NCBI RefSeq assembly: GCF_000986795.1
Contig: NZ_LAYZ01000002.1
Location: 62,001-126,000, forward strand
Direction of reading: 5' to 3'
DNA from: Salinicoccus sediminis
GTDB taxonomy: Bacteria > Bacillota > Bacilli > Staphylococcales > Salinicoccaceae
Length of the DNA stretch: 64,000 nt
The notes beneath the pieces were generated by a model. The model did not search any database. It saw only the letters and a program-made list of their open reading frames with translations, and had not been told where the DNA came from. Both the position numbers and the translations under genes were made by a program. Shown in pieces: positions 48,200 through 56,779 of the stretch; position 1 is the stretch's first letter, and every line of letters begins with the position of its first letter.

Positions 48200-49186
48200 A
48201 TGAGTAACTTTTTAAACAATCTCAAATCTAACCTGGAAGGTAAAAATGTAAAAATCGTTTTCCCTGAAGGTACAGACAAAAGAATCTTGACAGCAGCTGT
48301 CGAACTCGCGGCAACAACATACGTGAATCCGATTGTACTCGGTGACAAAGAGGCGGTCGAGGGACTGGCGAAGACAGAAAACCTGGATATCAGCGCTCTT
48401 GAGCTGATCGACCCCAAAGTTTGTGAACATAAAGCTGAGCTTGCAGAATCATTCGTTGAACGCCGCAAGGGCAAAGTCACGCACGAGCAGGCGGATGATA
48501 TTTTGAATGATGTGAACTATTTCGGTACGATGCTGGTCTATACCGGCCGTGCTGCCGGTCTTGTTTCCGGCGCAGTTCATTCTACACCGGATACGGTGCG
48601 TCCTGCGCTCCAGATCATCAAGACGAAACCGGGCGTCTCCCGCACGAGCGGCGTGTTCTTCATGCTCCGTGAAGACGAGCTCTATGTGATGGGGGATTGC
48701 GCAATCAATCCTGAACTCAATGCGGAAGAGCTGGCGGAAGTCGCAGTAGAGACGGCCAAGACCGCCGAAAGCTTCAGTATGGATCCGCGCGTCGCATTGC
48801 TCAGCTTCTCCACAAGAGGTTCCGCCAAAACAGAAGAGACGGAAAAAGTGAAACTTGCAGCGCAGTACGCCAAAGAAAAACTGCCGGACACACCGATCGA
48901 TGGTGAACTTCAGTTTGACGCGGCGTTCGTTCCAAGTGTCGCTGAGAAGAAAGCACCGGGTTCTGAACTGGAAGGCCGTGCAAACGTCTTCGTGTTCCCT
49001 TCCCTCGAAGCGGGCAACATCGGGTACAAGATTGCACAGCGCCTCGGCGGCTTTGAAGCATACGGCCCGATCCTTCAGGGTTTGAACCAGCCGGTGAACG
49101 ATCTCTCCCGCGGCTGTTCAAAAGACGAAGTGTTTAACCTCGCACTCTTCACGGCAACACAGGCTTTGACCCAGAACAATGGATAA
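48200..49186 (+). CDS. pta: Phosphate acetyltransferase
   Basis: Makes acetyl phosphate from acetyl-CoA for overflow metabolism. The 328-residue single-domain form of Bacillota starts MSNFLNNLKSNLEGKNVKI at ATG 48200 behind AAGGAGG. Conserved stretches are VFPEGTDKRIL, GAVHSTPDTVRPALQIIK and the C-terminal GPILQGLNQPVNDLSRGC. It overlaps lipL by 8 bases, a gene pair also seen in S. aureus and Bacillus. Confidence 0.97.
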   Translation: MSNFLNNLKSNLEGKNVKIVFPEGTDKRILTAAVELAATTYVNPIVLGDKEAVEGLAKTENLDISALELIDPKVCEHKAELAESFVERRKGKVTHEQADDILNDVNYFGTMLVYTGRAAGLVSGAVHSTPDTVRPALQIIKTKPGVSRTSGVFFMLREDELYVMGDCAINPELNAEELAEVAVETAKTAESFSMDPRVALLSFSTRGSAKTEETEKVKLAAQYAKEKLPDTPIDGELQFDAAFVPSVAEKKAPGSELEGRANVFVFPSLEAGNIGYKIAQRLGGFEAYGPILQGLNQPVNDLSRGCSKDEVFNLALFTATQALTQNNG

Positions 49187-50015
49187 ACTGTTCGGCGGAC
49201 GCTGGCAGTATGTGCCGATTGAAGCGGCAAACCATCCGTACCAGTCCTTTGCAATCGATGATCTGCTGCAGGAAATGGTGACGGCGGACGGCATCCCGAA
49301 AATGCGTGCATGGGTCCATGATCCGTACATCATTCTCGGACTGCATGATGCAAGGCTGCCCTATCTGGAGGACGGACTGAAATTCCTTGAAGACTCCGGG
49401 TATGACTATATACTGCGGAACAGCGGCGGCCTCGGCGTAGTGCTGGATGACGGGGTGCTGAACGTCTCACTCATCCTGCCGAAATCCGCCGCACCACAGA
49501 TTGATGACGGCTATGAACTGATACTCGGGATGGTGCGGGCGGCGTTTCCCGATGCCCCGGTCGAGGCTTATGAAATCGTGAACAGCTACTGTCCCGGCAG
49601 TTACGACCTCAGCATCGGCGGCCGGAAATTCGCCGGCATCTCCCAGCGGAGGATCCGCCAGGGCATCGCAGTCCAGATCTACCTGTGTGTGAGCGGCAGG
49701 GGCAGTCTCCGCGCTGAAATCATGCGCGACTTCTATCGACTGAGCAAGGCGGATGACATTACACGCTTCACCTACCCCGACGTCCACCCCGAAGACATGG
49801 CCTCCTTGAACGAGCTGCTCGATGAAAACTTCAGGGTGGAGGACGTCCTGCGCAGGATGAAAGGCGTCATCGGAAGTTCCGGCGGCACATTGGAAGATCT
49901 GCCGGGACTCACAGAAGGACAGCGGGAAAGATATGACGGCTTTCTGAAACGTATGAAACAGCGGAATGAGAAAATCAGGGCGGAAAAAGATGATGAGATC
50001 TTCCCCGGCCTGTAA
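49179..50015 (+). CDS. lipL: Octanoyl-[GcvH]:protein N-octanoyltransferase LipL
   Basis: Moves octanoyl groups from GcvH to the E2 subunits of 2-oxoacid dehydrogenases during lipoate synthesis. The 278-residue biotin/lipoate-ligase fold has the RNSGGLGVVLDDGVLNVS strip (80-97), Cys138 in NSYCPGSYDLS (the thioester nucleophile) and Lys150 in GRKFAGISQRR. It is coupled to pta by an 8-base overlap. LipM is the main alternative in this fold; the pta neighbour and the positions of Cys and Lys favour LipL. Confidence 0.92.
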   Translation: MDKLFGGRWQYVPIEAANHPYQSFAIDDLLQEMVTADGIPKMRAWVHDPYIILGLHDARLPYLEDGLKFLEDSGYDYILRNSGGLGVVLDDGVLNVSLILPKSAAPQIDDGYELILGMVRAAFPDAPVEAYEIVNSYCPGSYDLSIGGRKFAGISQRRIRQGIAVQIYLCVSGRGSLRAEIMRDFYRLSKADDITRFTYPDVHPEDMASLNELLDENFRVEDVLRRMKGVIGSSGGTLEDLPGLTEGQRERYDGFLKRMKQRNEKIRAEKDDEIFPGL

Positions 50016-50029
50016 TCATATTTGTGGTG

Positions 50030-50060
50030 GACCGGTTTCCCGAGGGAGGCCGGTTTTTAT
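50030..50060 (+). terminator. Terminator after pta-lipL
   Basis: Stem ACCGG...TCCC / GGGA...CCGGT with a short GAG loop at 50031-50054, then TTTTTATT. Confidence 0.75.
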
Positions 50061-50122
50061 TGTGGAGGCGGGTGTCGTTGCATCAGTGATATTTTCCGAT
50101 GAGGTACGGTGTGGAGGCACTG

Positions 50123-50322
50123 TCTCTTATTCTCGATCTGTAATCGACGACAAGAGAACGGCCTTGCTTATTATCGAAGTTGAATCGGTGATAAGAGAAG
50201 CACCTCTCTTATCATTGATCTGAAAACATTAATAGGAGACCTGTACCCTCTTATCCTCGATCTGTGATCGACGACAAGAGAACGCCCTGCCTTATCTTCA
50301 ATCCGAAATCGATGATAAGCGC
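50123..50322. repeat. Tandem array of five dyad repeats
   Basis: Five imperfect palindromic units of about 33-37 bp lie in a row: 50123-50159, 50167-50199, 50204-50239, 50247-50283 and 50290-50322, spaced 37-44 bp start to start. The common pattern is CTTAT, then TCGAT, a short loop, ATCGA, then GATAAG. Units 1 and 4 are nearly identical, the others diverged. A degenerate piece may precede at 50080-50105. Each unit can form a hairpin. No gene is seen in the 398-base stretch 50016-50413; it holds the lipL terminator, this array and a sigma-B-type promoter. Confidence 0.85.
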
Positions 50323-50360
50323 CACACTCTCCTTGTGCCCCTCCCGCAACCGCTACCAGG

Positions 50361-50385
50361 GTTTAACCTCCTTTTCTGCGGGAAT
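50361..50385 (+). promoter_or_regulatory. Sigma-B-type promoter
   Basis: GTTTAA (50361-50366), 13-base spacer, GGGAAT (50380-50385): a close match to the general stress consensus GTTTAA-N12..15-GGGWAT. It lies 28 bases before the start of the acidic protein gene. Confidence 0.7.
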
Positions 50386-50413
50386 ATGAACAAGAAAAAG
50401 GGGCTGGAATGAT

Positions 50414-50635
50414 ATGGCTGATGAAAGAAAAGATAGAATGACGACTGAAGAGGAGGAACGGGAGCTGTCCCGCCGCAAAAAGGATGAGGAAAGCGGTCCG
50501 CATGATGAAGTGAAGGAAGACGTGCCGCCGGACAGTCCGCCGGTCGATGAGCAGAAGAATGAGCTGGAGCGTGAAAGGGACGTTCAGAAACAGGAGACGA
50601 GGAAGGAAGATCTCTACAGCGATAAGGATGAATGA
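50414..50635 (+). CDS. Acidic disordered protein, probably a general stress gene
   Basis: Protein of 73 residues made almost only of Glu, Asp, Lys, Arg, Pro and Ser (for example RMTTEEEERELSRRKKDEES), with no hydrophobic core, so it is predicted to be disordered. No family is recognised. A sigma-B-type promoter directly upstream and a hairpin downstream make it a single-gene stress unit. The ribosome site (GGAATGAT) is weak. Short hydrophilic proteins of this type often accompany desiccation or salt stress, but that role is only inferred here. Confidence 0.7.
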   Translation: MADERKDRMTTEEEERELSRRKKDEESGPHDEVKEDVPPDSPPVDEQKNELERERDVQKQETRKEDLYSDKDE

Positions 50636-50666
50636 TCTTCCGAACCCTGTGACAGCAGGGATAAGA

Positions 50667-50700
50667 ACCGGTTGCCTATTCTTTCGGCAACCGGTATTTA
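50667..50700 (+). terminator. Hairpin terminator after the acidic protein gene
   Basis: Perfect 10-bp stem ACCGGTTGCC / GGCAACCGGT with a 9-base loop, followed by the weak tract ATTTATA. Confidence 0.6.
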
Positions 50701-50735
50701 TATGATATTATAGCAGTATGCAGGAGGGCAGCGGA

Positions 50736-52037
50736 ATGATGATAAGTGAATACGGCAACAAACAACTGACAGAGGAAAAAGTTTTCAAAGATCCAGTGCA
50801 CCGGTATATTCATGTCCGCGATCAGGTCATCTGGGACCTGATAAAGACGAAGGAGTTCCAGAGGCTGAGGCGCATCAAGCAGCTCGGCACGCTGTATCTT
50901 GCCTTCCATTCCGCGGAGCACTCAAGGTTCAACCATTCCCTCGGCGTATACGAAATCGTCCGCCGCATGGTCGTGAACTTCCGGGAGTTCGAGGAATGGG
51001 ACAATGATGACCGTCTGCTCGCACTTTGCGCGGCACTGCTCCACGACCTCGGGCACGGCCCGTTTTCCCACTGTTTTGAGACAATCTTCGATACGGATCA
51101 TGAGGAGTTCACCCGCAAGATCATACTCGGCAACACGGAAGTGAATGCCGTGCTGAAGAGGGTGGGCATCGATTTCCCGCTGGAAGTCGCACAGGTGATC
51201 GACAAGACGCATGAAAACAAGCTGGTCATCAGCATGATCTCCTCCCAGATAGACGCGGACCGCATGGACTATCTCCAGCGCGATTCGTACTACACGGGTG
51301 TCAGCTATGGTAATTTCGACATGGAGCGCATACTCCGTGTGATGCGCCCGTCAAAGGACGAGGTGATCATCAAGGACAGCGGCATGCACGCAGTCGAGGA
51401 TTACCTGATGAGCCGCTATCAGATGTACTGGCAGATCTACTTCCATCCGGTCTCAAGGGGTGGGGAGGTGCTCTTGAACCTGGCGCTCCGGCGTGCGAAA
51501 TACCTCCATGAAGAGGGTTATGTGTTCAAGCAGGCGCCGAAGTATTTCATTCCGTTCTTCGACGGGACCCTCACGGTTCATGACTATTTGAGGCTCGATG
51601 AAATGGTGGTCAACTTCTACCTCCAGGAGTGGATACATGAAGATGACGAAGTGCTCTCCGACCTGTCGCACCGTTTCGTGAACAGGGACCTGTTCAAATA
51701 CCTGCCGTTCGACGGTTCGATCATCACGATCACCGAAATCGAAGAGCTGTTCCGAAAAGGCGGGGTGGATCCCGAGTATTATTTCTTCAGCGATTCCTAT
51801 TCGGACCTGCCTTACGATTACGACCGGCCGGGGTCGAAGAGCAACCGCCGGCCGATCCATCTCCAGAAGAGGAACGGCGAACTGAAGGAGATCAGCAGCC
51901 AGTCTGCGATCATACACAGCATTACAGGCATGCACCGCATGGATTCGAAACTTTATTATCCGAAAGAGAAAATACTTCAGATTGAAGACCCCGAAGTGAA
52001 GGGGCAGATCATCAATCTGCTGAATGAATTGGCATAG
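50736..52037 (+). CDS. HD-domain phosphohydrolase, YwfO family
   Basis: Metal-dependent hydrolase of 433 residues related to dGTP triphosphohydrolase and SAMHD1-like enzymes. The HD metal set is visible: His67 in SRFNHSLGVYE, His103-Asp104 in LLHDLGHGPFSH, and a later Asp in QIDADRMDYLQRDS. ATG 50736 is preferred because AGGAGGG lies 7 bases upstream. Length equals that of Bacillus YwfO, which is by position and sequence the likely orthologue; such enzymes hydrolyse nucleoside triphosphates. The next gene follows 12 bases later. Confidence 0.9.
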   Translation: MMISEYGNKQLTEEKVFKDPVHRYIHVRDQVIWDLIKTKEFQRLRRIKQLGTLYLAFHSAEHSRFNHSLGVYEIVRRMVVNFREFEEWDNDDRLLALCAALLHDLGHGPFSHCFETIFDTDHEEFTRKIILGNTEVNAVLKRVGIDFPLEVAQVIDKTHENKLVISMISSQIDADRMDYLQRDSYYTGVSYGNFDMERILRVMRPSKDEVIIKDSGMHAVEDYLMSRYQMYWQIYFHPVSRGGEVLLNLALRRAKYLHEEGYVFKQAPKYFIPFFDGTLTVHDYLRLDEMVVNFYLQEWIHEDDEVLSDLSHRFVNRDLFKYLPFDGSIITITEIEELFRKGGVDPEYYFFSDSYSDLPYDYDRPGSKSNRRPIHLQKRNGELKEISSQSAIIHSITGMHRMDSKLYYPKEKILQIEDPEVKGQIINLLNELA

Positions 52038-52049
52038 GAGCATGATAAT

Positions 52050-52574
52050 ATGGCAAATGAATCTGAAAACAAAAAACCGGGGTTCCAGTTCAACATCATA
52101 AAGGATGATCCGCTGACCGGCCATAAGGGCCAGAATATCGGATCCATCAGTCTGGAGAATATCGCCCCTGTCTATATAGATATCGATACGCAGGAGACCT
52201 TCATCGACATGGCCGGCCTCCATGCCCGCGCCGAAGTTGAAAAGCGTGTGAAATGGGTGGCGAACAAGTCCGAAGTCGAAGGGGACGGCCAGAAGGAATA
52301 CTGGATCGTCTGGGTGGCTGTGGAACGCAAGGATATCGGACCGGTGTATGCCGGTGTCGCAGCATGCTACCAGATGGTCAATAAAGAGCGCCGCCGCGGC
52401 TATAAGATGATGCATGAGCATGTCAATATGCTGGACCGGGCGATGAAGGGCAAGATTGACGTCGGCATGATGGATGAGGCAAGCAAAAGTTCACTGAAAA
52501 AATTCCTCCAGAATCACAATATGGAGATATGGGAGAATTCGCGAGAATTGAAAGAAATATTGGAAAATCACTAA
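52050..52574 (+). CDS. YwhD family protein
   Basis: Conserved protein of 174 residues. Family stretches are GFQFNIIKDDPLTGHKGQNI near the start, IDMAGLHARAEVEKRVKW and KEYWIVWVAVER in the middle. No catalytic motif that I can name, and function unknown. It is directly downstream of the HD hydrolase gene, and the ywhD order relative to argS is similar in Bacillales. The last 40 residues form a probable helix. Confidence 0.85.
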   Translation: MANESENKKPGFQFNIIKDDPLTGHKGQNIGSISLENIAPVYIDIDTQETFIDMAGLHARAEVEKRVKWVANKSEVEGDGQKEYWIVWVAVERKDIGPVYAGVAACYQMVNKERRRGYKMMHEHVNMLDRAMKGKIDVGMMDEASKSSLKKFLQNHNMEIWENSRELKEILENH

Positions 52575-52609
52575 TTGTGACGTTATTGTGTCAAAGTCAT
52601 AAAAACATT

Positions 52610-52702
52610 GCAGATTTTTACATTGAAATATAGAATTGTATATAGTTATGCATCTGTATAACTAGGACACTGTGGGCAGGAGGAATCCTGTCCACTTTTT
52701 TT
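52610..52702 (+). ncRNA. Possible short transcript with terminator, upstream of ywiB
   Basis: TTTACA at about 52617-52622 and TATATA 16 bases later could act as a promoter. Downstream lie the dyad TAGTTAT (52643-52649) / ATAACTA (52658-52664) and a strong terminator, GTGGGCAGGA (52672-52681) / TCCTGTCCAC (52686-52695), followed by seven T. If the promoter is active, a short RNA of about 60 bases would result. The terminator alone is convincing; the RNA is speculative. Confidence 0.35.
52672..52702 (+). terminator. Terminator between ywhD and ywiB
   Basis: 10-bp stem GTGGGCAGGA / TCCTGTCCAC, GGAA loop, seven T. Confidence 0.9.
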
Positions 52703-52786
52703 ATGCATCAATTGCTGAAAAGCCTCATATATAAATGTTCGGGCTTTCTGATTATGTTATAATTTAGCTTACTTGAAGGTGATCAT

Positions 52787-53185
52787 ATGGACAGGAAACA
52801 TTCACAATTCAAACTGCGGCAGACGGTGGATATGAACGGTGAGAAGAAGCGGTTCCGGCAGGATCTTGACGTCGAGTTGATCGAACGGAAGGACAGGTAT
52901 TACCGGTACACGGAAAAGCTCGATGAACATGAGATGGATGTCGTGCTCCGCGCAGGCGACGGGTTCGTCAAGATCCAGCGGCGCGGCGTGATCAACATGA
53001 ATTTTCATTTTGAAGAAGGCCGTACGACGGAAACTTTTTATGAATCCCCGGCAGGAAAGCATCTTTTCCGGATCTATACGACCCGGCTGGATGTGGGTGA
53101 CGGACTGGTGGATATCGAATACAATCTGATCGAGGACGGAACAGTCATAGGGAATTATCATTACAAATTAGAGAAAGTGGGATAG
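52787..53185 (+). CDS. DUF1934 family beta-barrel protein (YwiB)
   Basis: Protein of 132 residues with a calycin-like beta-rich pattern (FKLRQTVDMNGEKKRFRQD, RYYRYTEKLDEHEMDVVLRAG, LVDIEYNLIEDG). Function unknown. It ends exactly at the base before the argS start, and the same ywiB-argS pair occurs across Bacillales, so a shared transcript is certain in practice. GAAGGTGATC stands before ATG 52787. Confidence 0.88.
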   Translation: MDRKHSQFKLRQTVDMNGEKKRFRQDLDVELIERKDRYYRYTEKLDEHEMDVVLRAGDGFVKIQRRGVINMNFHFEEGRTTETFYESPAGKHLFRIYTTRLDVGDGLVDIEYNLIEDGTVIGNYHYKLEKVG

Positions 53186-54835
53186 ATGATGGATCTGAAA
53201 CAGCATTTGAAAACTTCAATTGAAAAAGCAGTCGAAAAATCCGGCCTTGTTGAAGAGGTGCCGCCGGTAAAAGTGGAAGTGCCGAAGGATAAGGCGAACG
53301 GGGATTTTTCCACAAACATCGCCATGGTGCTCACAAAACAGGCGAAGCGCAATCCGCGTGAAATTGCCCAGGCGGTCATTGACAACCTGGATAAAGACGG
53401 AGCACAGGTGAAATCCGTCGATATCGCCGGACCCGGATTCATAAACTTCAAAATGGAGGAGGCATCCCTCACAGGCATCATCGCCAAAGTGCTTGAGGAA
53501 AAAGAGCGTTTCGGCAGTACTGTACGTGAAAATGCAGAAAAGATCCTGATTGAGTTCGTAAGTGCGAATCCGACCGGCGATCTCCATATCGGGCATGCGC
53601 GCAATGCGAGTGTCGGGGATACGCTCTCAAATGTGATGGCGTTTGCCGGGTATGACGTCGAACGCGAATATTACATCAACGATGCCGGAAACCAGATCCA
53701 CAACCTCGCACTGTCCATCGAAGCGCGCTACCTGGAGGCGCTCGGACAGGAGCTCGACATGCCGGAGGACGGATACAACGGCAGAGACATAAAAGTGATC
53801 GGGGAGAAACTTGCCAAGGAATCACCGGAATATGCGGATCAGCCGCACGAAGCGCGTGTGGCGAAATTCCGTCAGCTCGGCGTGGATTACGAAATGGAGA
53901 AGCTCCGCCAGGACCTCTCCGATTTCAATGTCCATTTCGACAACTGGTTCAGTGAAACGTCCCTCTATGAAAAAGGGGAAGTCGAGGAAGCGCTCGGCAA
54001 GATGACGGACAACGGCTATACGTTCGAGGAGGATGAAGCCCTGTGGCTCAGAACGACGGATTTCGGCGACGACAAGGACCGCGTGCTTCGCAAGAGCGAC
54101 GGCACCTACACCTACCTCATGCCGGACATCGCCTATCACTATGACAAGGTGGAGCGCGGCTTTGACAGGCTCATCAACCTTTTCGGGGCGGACCACCATG
54201 GTTACATCAAGCGTTTGAAAGGATCACTCGGGGCGCTCGGTGAAGACCCGGAAACTTTGGAAATCCAGATCATGCAGATGGTGCGCCTGATTGAAAACGG
54301 CGAGGAAGTGAAGATGTCGAAGCGTACAGGCAAGGCGATCACGCTCCGCGACATCATCGAAATGATTGGTGTGGATGCGAGCCGCTACTTCCTGGCTATG
54401 AGAAGCCCGGACACACACTTTGATTTCGATCTTGAGCTTGCGAAATCGGAATCCAGCGACAACCCTGTCTATTATGCACAGTATGCACATGCCCGCATCT
54501 GCTCGATACTGCGTCAGGCGAAAGAGCGTGGGTATGATGTGGACGGGGGTGTAAACGTCGATGTGATCGTTAACGATCAGGCGCTGGAACTGCTCAAGAA
54601 ACTCGGGGGCTTCCCGGATGTGGTGCAGGGGGCGGCGGACAGCCGCGCCACAAACCGCATACCGAACTATATCCAGGAACTTGCCGGACTTTTCCATAAA
54701 TTTTACAATGCAGACAAAGTCCTCACTGACGACAAGGAGAAGACACTCGCCTATCTGGCGATGATCGAGGCAGTGAGGCAGACTCTCGAGAATGCGCTCG
54801 GTCTGATCGGTGTGAGTGCACCGGAAAGGATGTAG
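53186..54835 (+). CDS. argS: Arginyl-tRNA synthetase
   Basis: Class I synthetase of 549 residues. The N-terminal Add1 domain (to about 110) is followed by the catalytic domain with [15 protein letters not shown] (HIGH at 134-137), a KMSKS-like [14 protein letters not shown] loop, and the helical anticodon-binding end [10 protein letters not shown]. Two ATGs stand in a row at 53186 and 53189; either may be used. It abuts ywiB without a gap and is followed by a terminator. Confidence 0.97.
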   Translation: MMDLKQHLKTSIEKAVEKSGLVEEVPPVKVEVPKDKANGDFSTNIAMVLTKQAKRNPREIAQAVIDNLDKDGAQVKSVDIAGPGFINFKMEEASLTGIIAKVLEEKERFGSTVRENAEKILIEFVSANPTGDLHIGHARNASVGDTLSNVMAFAGYDVEREYYINDAGNQIHNLALSIEARYLEALGQELDMPEDGYNGRDIKVIGEKLAKESPEYADQPHEARVAKFRQLGVDYEMEKLRQDLSDFNVHFDNWFSETSLYEKGEVEEALGKMTDNGYTFEEDEALWLRTTDFGDDKDRVLRKSDGTYTYLMPDIAYHYDKVERGFDRLINLFGADHHGYIKRLKGSLGALGEDPETLEIQIMQMVRLIENGEEVKMSKRTGKAITLRDIIEMIGVDASRYFLAMRSPDTHFDFDLELAKSESSDNPVYYAQYAHARICSILRQAKERGYDVDGGVNVDVIVNDQALELLKKLGGFPDVVQGAADSRATNRIPNYIQELAGLFHKFYNADKVLTDDKEKTLAYLAMIEAVRQTLENALGLIGVSAPERM

Positions 54836-54840
54836 CGTCC

Positions 54841-54872
54841 AATCCCCCGCAGCAAGCGGGGGATTATTTTTA
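54841..54872 (+). terminator. Terminator after argS
   Basis: Stem AATCCCCCGC / GCGGGGGATT with an AGCAA loop, then ATTTTT. Confidence 0.9.
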
Positions 54873-54890
54873 AAAGGGGAGTGGGAATGA

Positions 54891-55745
54891 ATGGATCGTA
54901 TGAAAGGAATACTGATGATTGCCGCTTTGCTCCTGATGGCTGCCTGCAGTCCGGCGGAAGAAGGGGACGGGACCCGCATCGTATCGCTCATGCCGAGCAA
55001 CACGGAAATCATTGCTGAACTGGGTCTTGAGGATGCCCTTGTCGGCGTGACGACCGAAGATGACCATCCGGAATCGGTGGCGGACGACGGGGACCTTTCG
55101 AAGCTGGATACATTCGAGCTTGATGAAGAGCAGCTCATCGGCCTCGAGCCAACACATATCGTCGCCCATGAAGCTTCGGCCGGCATGCATCGGGAGCTGC
55201 TGGACCGTGTGGCGGAAACGACGGGGGCGGAAGTGCTGACGGTGGAAGAAGCCCGCGACATCGAGGGGATCTATGAATCCATCAGACAGATCGGATCGTT
55301 CTTCAGTGTGGAGGAGGATGCCGAGGATGTGATCAGCGGCATCGCCCGGGACCTCGGCGATCTCAAGGGGCAGTACAGCGATGAAGAGACCCGCCGGGCA
55401 TTCATCCATATTTCGGATCAGCCTGAAATATATACGGCCGGGGGCGGGACATTCATGGATGATGCCCTCTCCTGGATCAATGTGGGGAACGCGTTTGATG
55501 ATATGGAGGGCTATCCGGCCGTGAGCGCTGAAGATATAGTGGAAAGGAATCCGGATGTGCTTGTTTCCGTAATGGGGCTTGACGATGAAGCACTCGGACG
55601 CTCCGTCAGCGATACGCCGGGGTTGCAGGATATGGCCATCAGCGACCCCGGAAACCAGTGCAACATCGATCCGGACCTGCTGACCCGTCCGGGTCCGAGA
55701 ATTGCGGAAGGACTCAGGCAGACGGCCGAGTGCGTGTATGAATAG
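54891..55745 (+). CDS. BtuF-like substrate-binding lipoprotein
   Basis: Extracellular solute-binding protein of 284 residues. It has a lipoprotein signal peptide (MKGILMIAALLLMAAC, Cys19 as the lipidated residue) and a type III binding fold (RIVSLMPSNTEIIAELGLED at the start, TAGGGTFMDDALSWI later). Such proteins capture cobalamin, siderophores or heme; the ligand cannot be told from sequence. It overlaps the permease gene by 8 bases. The mature protein is very acidic, which suits a salt-tolerant host. Confidence 0.85.
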   Translation: MDRMKGILMIAALLLMAACSPAEEGDGTRIVSLMPSNTEIIAELGLEDALVGVTTEDDHPESVADDGDLSKLDTFELDEEQLIGLEPTHIVAHEASAGMHRELLDRVAETTGAEVLTVEEARDIEGIYESIRQIGSFFSVEEDAEDVISGIARDLGDLKGQYSDEETRRAFIHISDQPEIYTAGGGTFMDDALSWINVGNAFDDMEGYPAVSAEDIVERNPDVLVSVMGLDDEALGRSVSDTPGLQDMAISDPGNQCNIDPDLLTRPGPRIAEGLRQTAECVYE

Positions 55746-56691
55746 ACACATCATCATCCTGCTGGCTGTCATCCTCATGACAGCCACGGCCAGTGTGTTT
55801 GCCGGGTCCGCCTCTTTAGAAGCTCTGGACGGTGACCAGCTCATGAGCATCGTCTTCGGCATCAGAGTACCCCGCATACTGTTCGCATTCGTCCTCGGTG
55901 CCGCGCTTGCCATGAGCGGCGCGGTCTTCCAGATCGTTCTGAGGAACCCGATGGCGGACAGTTTCACACTGGGCATGGCAAACGGTGCGGTGCTCGGCAG
56001 CGCCCTCGTTGTCGTCCTTGCCCTTCCTTTGTATCTGCAGCCGGTGATGAGCATCATATGCGGAATCGCCGGCCTGCTGGTCGTCCTTGCCGCCGCCCGC
56101 CGGATAGATGCCGGATACCGGCCTGAAACGCTGATCATAACGGGAGTGCTGCTCGGTGCAATGCTCTCCGGCATACTGTATATACTTGTACTCATCCAGC
56201 CCGATAAGACGGAGTCCATCGCCAGGTACATGTTCGGCTCGATGGCCGGGGCCACATACGGAGACGCCCTGGTGACCGCTGTACTTACAGCAGTATCCGG
56301 AACCATCGTCCATAAATACGGCAGGCAGCTGGACCTGCTCAATCTCGGGGACGTGCGGGCATTCAGCCTCGGCGTGAATACTGCACGGCTGCGGGTACTG
56401 CTCCTTGCCGCGGCGTCCATCCCGCCGCTCGTGGCAATCAGTTTCAGCGGCATCATAGCGCTTGTGGGCATCATCGTCCCGCAGATGATCCTCTATTTCA
56501 AACCCCTGTTGTTCAGACCGCTCCTGCTTCTGTCCTGCCTGTACGGCGGGCTCTATGTACTGTTCATCGACACGATCGGGCGCACGCTTCTTGCCCCCGT
56601 GCAAATACCGACGGGGGTCATGGTGATGGTTTCGGCAGTGCCGCTCTTCATATTCCTGATGCAGAAACGGGTATTGGCCCATAGACAGTAG
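55738..56691 (+). CDS. FecCD-family ABC permease
   Basis: Membrane protein of 317 residues with eight to ten hydrophobic segments. The family motif RVPRILFAFVLGAALAMSGA lies near residues 39-58, and GIIALVGIIVPQ marks the coupling-helix region. The start ATG 55738 is inside the end of the binding-protein gene. No ATPase gene follows; the next gene is a peptidase behind a terminator, so an ATPase encoded elsewhere would have to serve. Substrate as for the binding protein: cobalamin, siderophore or heme. Confidence 0.88.
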   Translation: MNRHIIILLAVILMTATASVFAGSASLEALDGDQLMSIVFGIRVPRILFAFVLGAALAMSGAVFQIVLRNPMADSFTLGMANGAVLGSALVVVLALPLYLQPVMSIICGIAGLLVVLAAARRIDAGYRPETLIITGVLLGAMLSGILYILVLIQPDKTESIARYMFGSMAGATYGDALVTAVLTAVSGTIVHKYGRQLDLLNLGDVRAFSLGVNTARLRVLLLAAASIPPLVAISFSGIIALVGIIVPQMILYFKPLLFRPLLLLSCLYGGLYVLFIDTIGRTLLAPVQIPTGVMVMVSAVPLFIFLMQKRVLAHRQ

Positions 56692-56735
56692 TGCTTAAGG
56701 CGGGAAAATTGGATAACCTCGTGATAAACTGGATG

Positions 56736-56768
56736 AAAAGACTGAAACTTTCAGTCTTTTCTTAATTT
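56736..56768 (+). terminator. Terminator after the uptake genes
   Basis: 10-bp stem AAAAGACTGA / TCAGTCTTTT with a 5-base loop, followed by CTTAATTT. Confidence 0.75.
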
Positions 56769-56779
56769 AGGGGGGATGC

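Noticed and set aside
50123-50322. CRISPR array
   Set aside because: Units are palindromic, drift from each other and touch one another with 5-8 base gaps; there are no unique spacers and no cas genes.
54870-56474. 534-codon antisense frame over the BtuF/FecCD genes
   Set aside because: An antisense shadow caused by GC-biased codon positions; the plus-strand genes have family motifs and good starts.
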